This document shows positions 41,457-43,037 of a stretch of DNA of 43,037 nucleotides, one piece after another (the stretch's first letter is position 1; the number at the start of each line of letters is the position of its first letter). The stretch lies in NCBI GenBank assembly GCA_016781135.1, contig JADDQY010000055.1, positions 1-43,037 of the forward strand, in the 5' to 3' direction. Made by a program: the position numbers and the translations under genes. The notes below the pieces were generated by a model. The model was not told where the DNA came from and did not search any database. It worked only from the letters and a program-made list of their open reading frames with translations. This DNA is from Actinomycetota bacterium. Lineage in GTDB: Bacteria > Actinomycetota > Acidimicrobiia > Acidimicrobiales > CADCSY01.

Positions 41457-42311
41457 TTGTACCGCGCCGGCTCCTGGGTGGCCCAAGCCCTGCCGCCCCA
41501 CGCGGCGGTGTCGGTCACCGCTCCCCTCGGCGCCGCCCTCGCCCTGGCCCTCCCCGCCCGGCGACGGGTGGTCGCCCGGCATCTCCGCCGGGTCCACGGC
41601 GGTGCTCCTGGGCGGGGAGCGACCAGGCGTGCGTTCGATTCCTACGCTCGCTACTGGATCGAGTCGTTCCGCCTGCCGGGGCTCTCAGGGGCGGAGATCG
41701 ATGCCGGCATGTGGGCGCAGGGTCTCGACCACCTGCGGACGGCGCTGGCGGCGGGCAACGGCGCCATCCTGGCCCTGCCGCACCTCGGAGGTTGGGACTT
41801 CGGCGGCGCCTGGCTGGCCCGACGTGGCCATCCCCTCGCCGTGGTGGTCGAGCCGGTGGAGCCCCCCGAGCTGCTGGCCTGGTTCAGCGACCTGCGTGCC
41901 GGGGTCGGCCTCACCGTCATCCCCCTCGGGCCGTCCGCCGGACCGGCGGTTCTGCAGGCGCTGCGAGCCAACCGCGCTGTGGCCCTGCTGTGCGACCGAG
42001 ACATCGGTGGCGGGGGCGCGGAGGTCGAGTTCTTCGGCGAGCGGACGACCTTGCCGGCCGGCCCGGTGACCCTGGCCCTGCGGTCCGGGGCGGCCGTCCT
42101 GCCCACCGCCGTGTACTTCGAGGGACGCCACGGCCACCGAGGAGTGGTCGGCCCGCCTCTGACGATGGAGCGACGCGGCCGGTTGCGCGACGACGTCGAC
42201 CGCCTCACCCAGGACCTCGCCAACGAGCTCGAGTCGCTCATCCGCGCCGCCCCCGACCAGTGGCACGTGTTCCAGCCGAACTGGCCCTCCGATCCCGGAT
42301 ATCGAGCGTGA
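41457..42311 (+). CDS. patA: Lysophospholipid/phosphatidylinositol mannoside acyltransferase
   Basis: A 284-residue LpxL/HtrB-family acyltransferase. The catalytic HX4D motif is HLGGWD, preceded by NGAILALP. Later blocks are PLGPSAGPAVLQAL, LLCDRDIGGGGAEVEFFGE and VLPTAVYFEGRHGHRG, and the end is WHVFQPNWPSDPGYRA, all typical of the family. In mycobacteria the equivalent protein next to pgsA acylates phosphatidylinositol mannosides. TTG 41457 is chosen because upstream in-frame codons to the pgsA stop include no ATG or GTG. The true N-terminus may be some 15 residues longer through a rarer start. The expected next gene, pimA, is missing. Confidence 0.85.
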   Translation: MYRAGSWVAQALPPHAAVSVTAPLGAALALALPARRRVVARHLRRVHGGAPGRGATRRAFDSYARYWIESFRLPGLSGAEIDAGMWAQGLDHLRTALAAGNGAILALPHLGGWDFGGAWLARRGHPLAVVVEPVEPPELLAWFSDLRAGVGLTVIPLGPSAGPAVLQALRANRAVALLCDRDIGGGGAEVEFFGERTTLPAGPVTLALRSGAAVLPTAVYFEGRHGHRGVVGPPLTMERRGRLRDDVDRLTQDLANELESLIRAAPDQWHVFQPNWPSDPGYRA

Positions 42312-43037
42312 CCCAGCACCTCTCTCTCACCCGGAACCGTTGTCACCGGCCAGATGGAGTCCGCGCTGGGCGACGGTGCCTCGCCCGATCCAGTTGACGG
42401 TTGTTCCCACCGGCGGTTGCCCACCAGATCTCTACGGGCCGTCGATGACGGGCCGATCTCTTGGTCAGAGCCTTCGAACCTGGACAGGCACAGGGGGGCG
42501 TCGACCCGCTCCACGGTGAGCTCGCGGAAGCCGGTGACGCTGAGCGCCTCCTCGAGCACGCCGGGTTGGCCGAGGCTGAACGGTCCCGGCTGTCCGGGGA
42601 GCGGAGGCGAGAGCTGGGCCCGGCGGCGGGTGATCGACACAGGGATCGAGAAGAACTGGTCGCGCTCGGGCGTCGATAGACGATCGCTGCCATTTCGCCC
42701 GCCGTCGCGCTGTGCCAGACGACCTCACTCGACGCCTCATGGTCGAGCTCCACCGCCGCCGTGCCGCCGGATCGCCTTGGCAACGGCATTGGCCGGCGCC
42801 CGGTCCGCGGTCGAGGGCGAGCTGGGAACCTCGGATCCTCGCATCTACGCCGCGACCAGCTTCACCTGCTTCGGCGCTGGATGACCGGCCGGCGATGGGG
42901 GAGCCCAAGCTTCCGGTCGACTCGGCGTCCTCGACTCCTCCCGCCAGCGGCTACAGCGCCGGGAGGCGCTGGTGGCGCCCTAGGACTTCCTGTCCGCGGG
43001 ATGAGGTTGCAGGTCCACCAGGTGGTGGGCCCGGTGA
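42312..43037. other. Gene-poor region after the acyltransferase
   Basis: Some 725 bases with no intact protein-coding gene on either strand that I can support. The only recognisable content is a decayed methyltransferase fragment on the minus strand (42460-42720). The pimA glycosyltransferase expected here by synteny is absent. Composition is somewhat lower in GC and codon phase is poor. Confidence 0.6.
42460..42720 (-). pseudogene. Remnant of a class I SAM-dependent methyltransferase (C-terminal part)
   Basis: Reading the minus strand, GEMAAIVYRR in one frame is followed, after a shift near 42680, by PERDQFFSIPVSITRRRAQL and PPLPGQPGPFSLGQPGVLEEA in the next. LSVTGFRELTVERVDAPLCLSRFEG then closes it. 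This is the end of a common class I methyltransferase family, where the pieces normally lie in one frame. The N-terminal SAM-binding half is not seen, and the sequence after SRFEG is unlike the family. It is therefore frameshifted and truncated. Confidence 0.6.

Noticed and set aside
42305..42400. GTG near 42309 as the start of pimA
   Set aside because: The translation has none of the PimA N-terminal glycosyltransferase features and soon becomes low-quality sequence.

Overview
The window is very GC-rich, gene-dense bacterial DNA with many GTG and TTG starts. Several pathway markers point to Actinomycetota: a mycothiol ligase-like MshC, an F420-dependent NADP reductase, an InhA/FabI-type enoyl reductase, homodimeric pyruvate dehydrogenase E1, and the thrS - HIT - (gap) - pgsA - acyltransferase order of the phosphatidylinositol mannoside locus. 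The type of suf cluster and the heavy use of leaderless genes would fit the class Acidimicrobiia, but that is inference. I see no phage, insertion sequence, CRISPR array, rRNA or tRNA.

Layout. 1-1440: a lipoprotein and an overlapping secreted PKD-like protein. 1559-3667: oligopeptidase B on the minus strand, divergent from the first suf operon. 3704-9313 (+): sufB, a four-cysteine small protein, a membrane protein, sufD (probable CTG start), a Rieske ferredoxin, sufC and a pterin carbinolamine dehydratase. 12868-9310 (-): a converging second suf operon of a second sufC, sufS, sufU, a NYN-domain protein and a MOSC protein, joined by 4-base overlaps. Together these encode a complete SUF iron-sulfur assembly machine, and a near-identical 14-base element lies in front of both operons.

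12946-14677: CHRD lipoprotein, metallo-beta-lactamase-fold hydrolase and a membrane-anchored protein. 14702-14929: a compact unit with an extended -10, a 19-base stretch complementary to the 3' end of 16S rRNA, several strong hairpins and a C(UUCG)G terminator. I regard it as a candidate structured small RNA or leader-peptide RNA. 14988-20823: alpha/beta hydrolase, APC permease, CsbD-like stress protein, HhH-GPD repair protein and aceE. 20891-23923: a fused RNase HI-SLOG protein, a cytoplasmic trypsin/PDZ protease divergent from an HxlR regulator, and an RsbW-like kinase. 24102-30721: CPA2 antiporter with C-terminal USP-like region, SRPBCC protein, and a two-gene ABC exporter. The upstream exporter gene carries an in-frame stop and is preceded by a 24-codon leaderless ORF. 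30862-31884: M23 peptidase, also broken by one in-frame stop. 32020-37237: fabI, F420:NADPH oxidoreductase, mshC-like, thrS and HIT. 37341-40544: two small unknown proteins and an EF-G paralogue. 40715-42311: pgsA and acyltransferase. 42312-43037: no intact gene, but a decayed methyltransferase remnant on the minus strand where pimA would be expected.

A theme across the window is leaderless expression: about fifteen genes have a TANNNT hexamer ending 6-9 bases before their start codon and no Shine-Dalgarno sequence. Genes that do use a Shine-Dalgarno (sufB, the structured RNA, CTG-started sufD, EF-G, pgsA, csbD) stand out against this.
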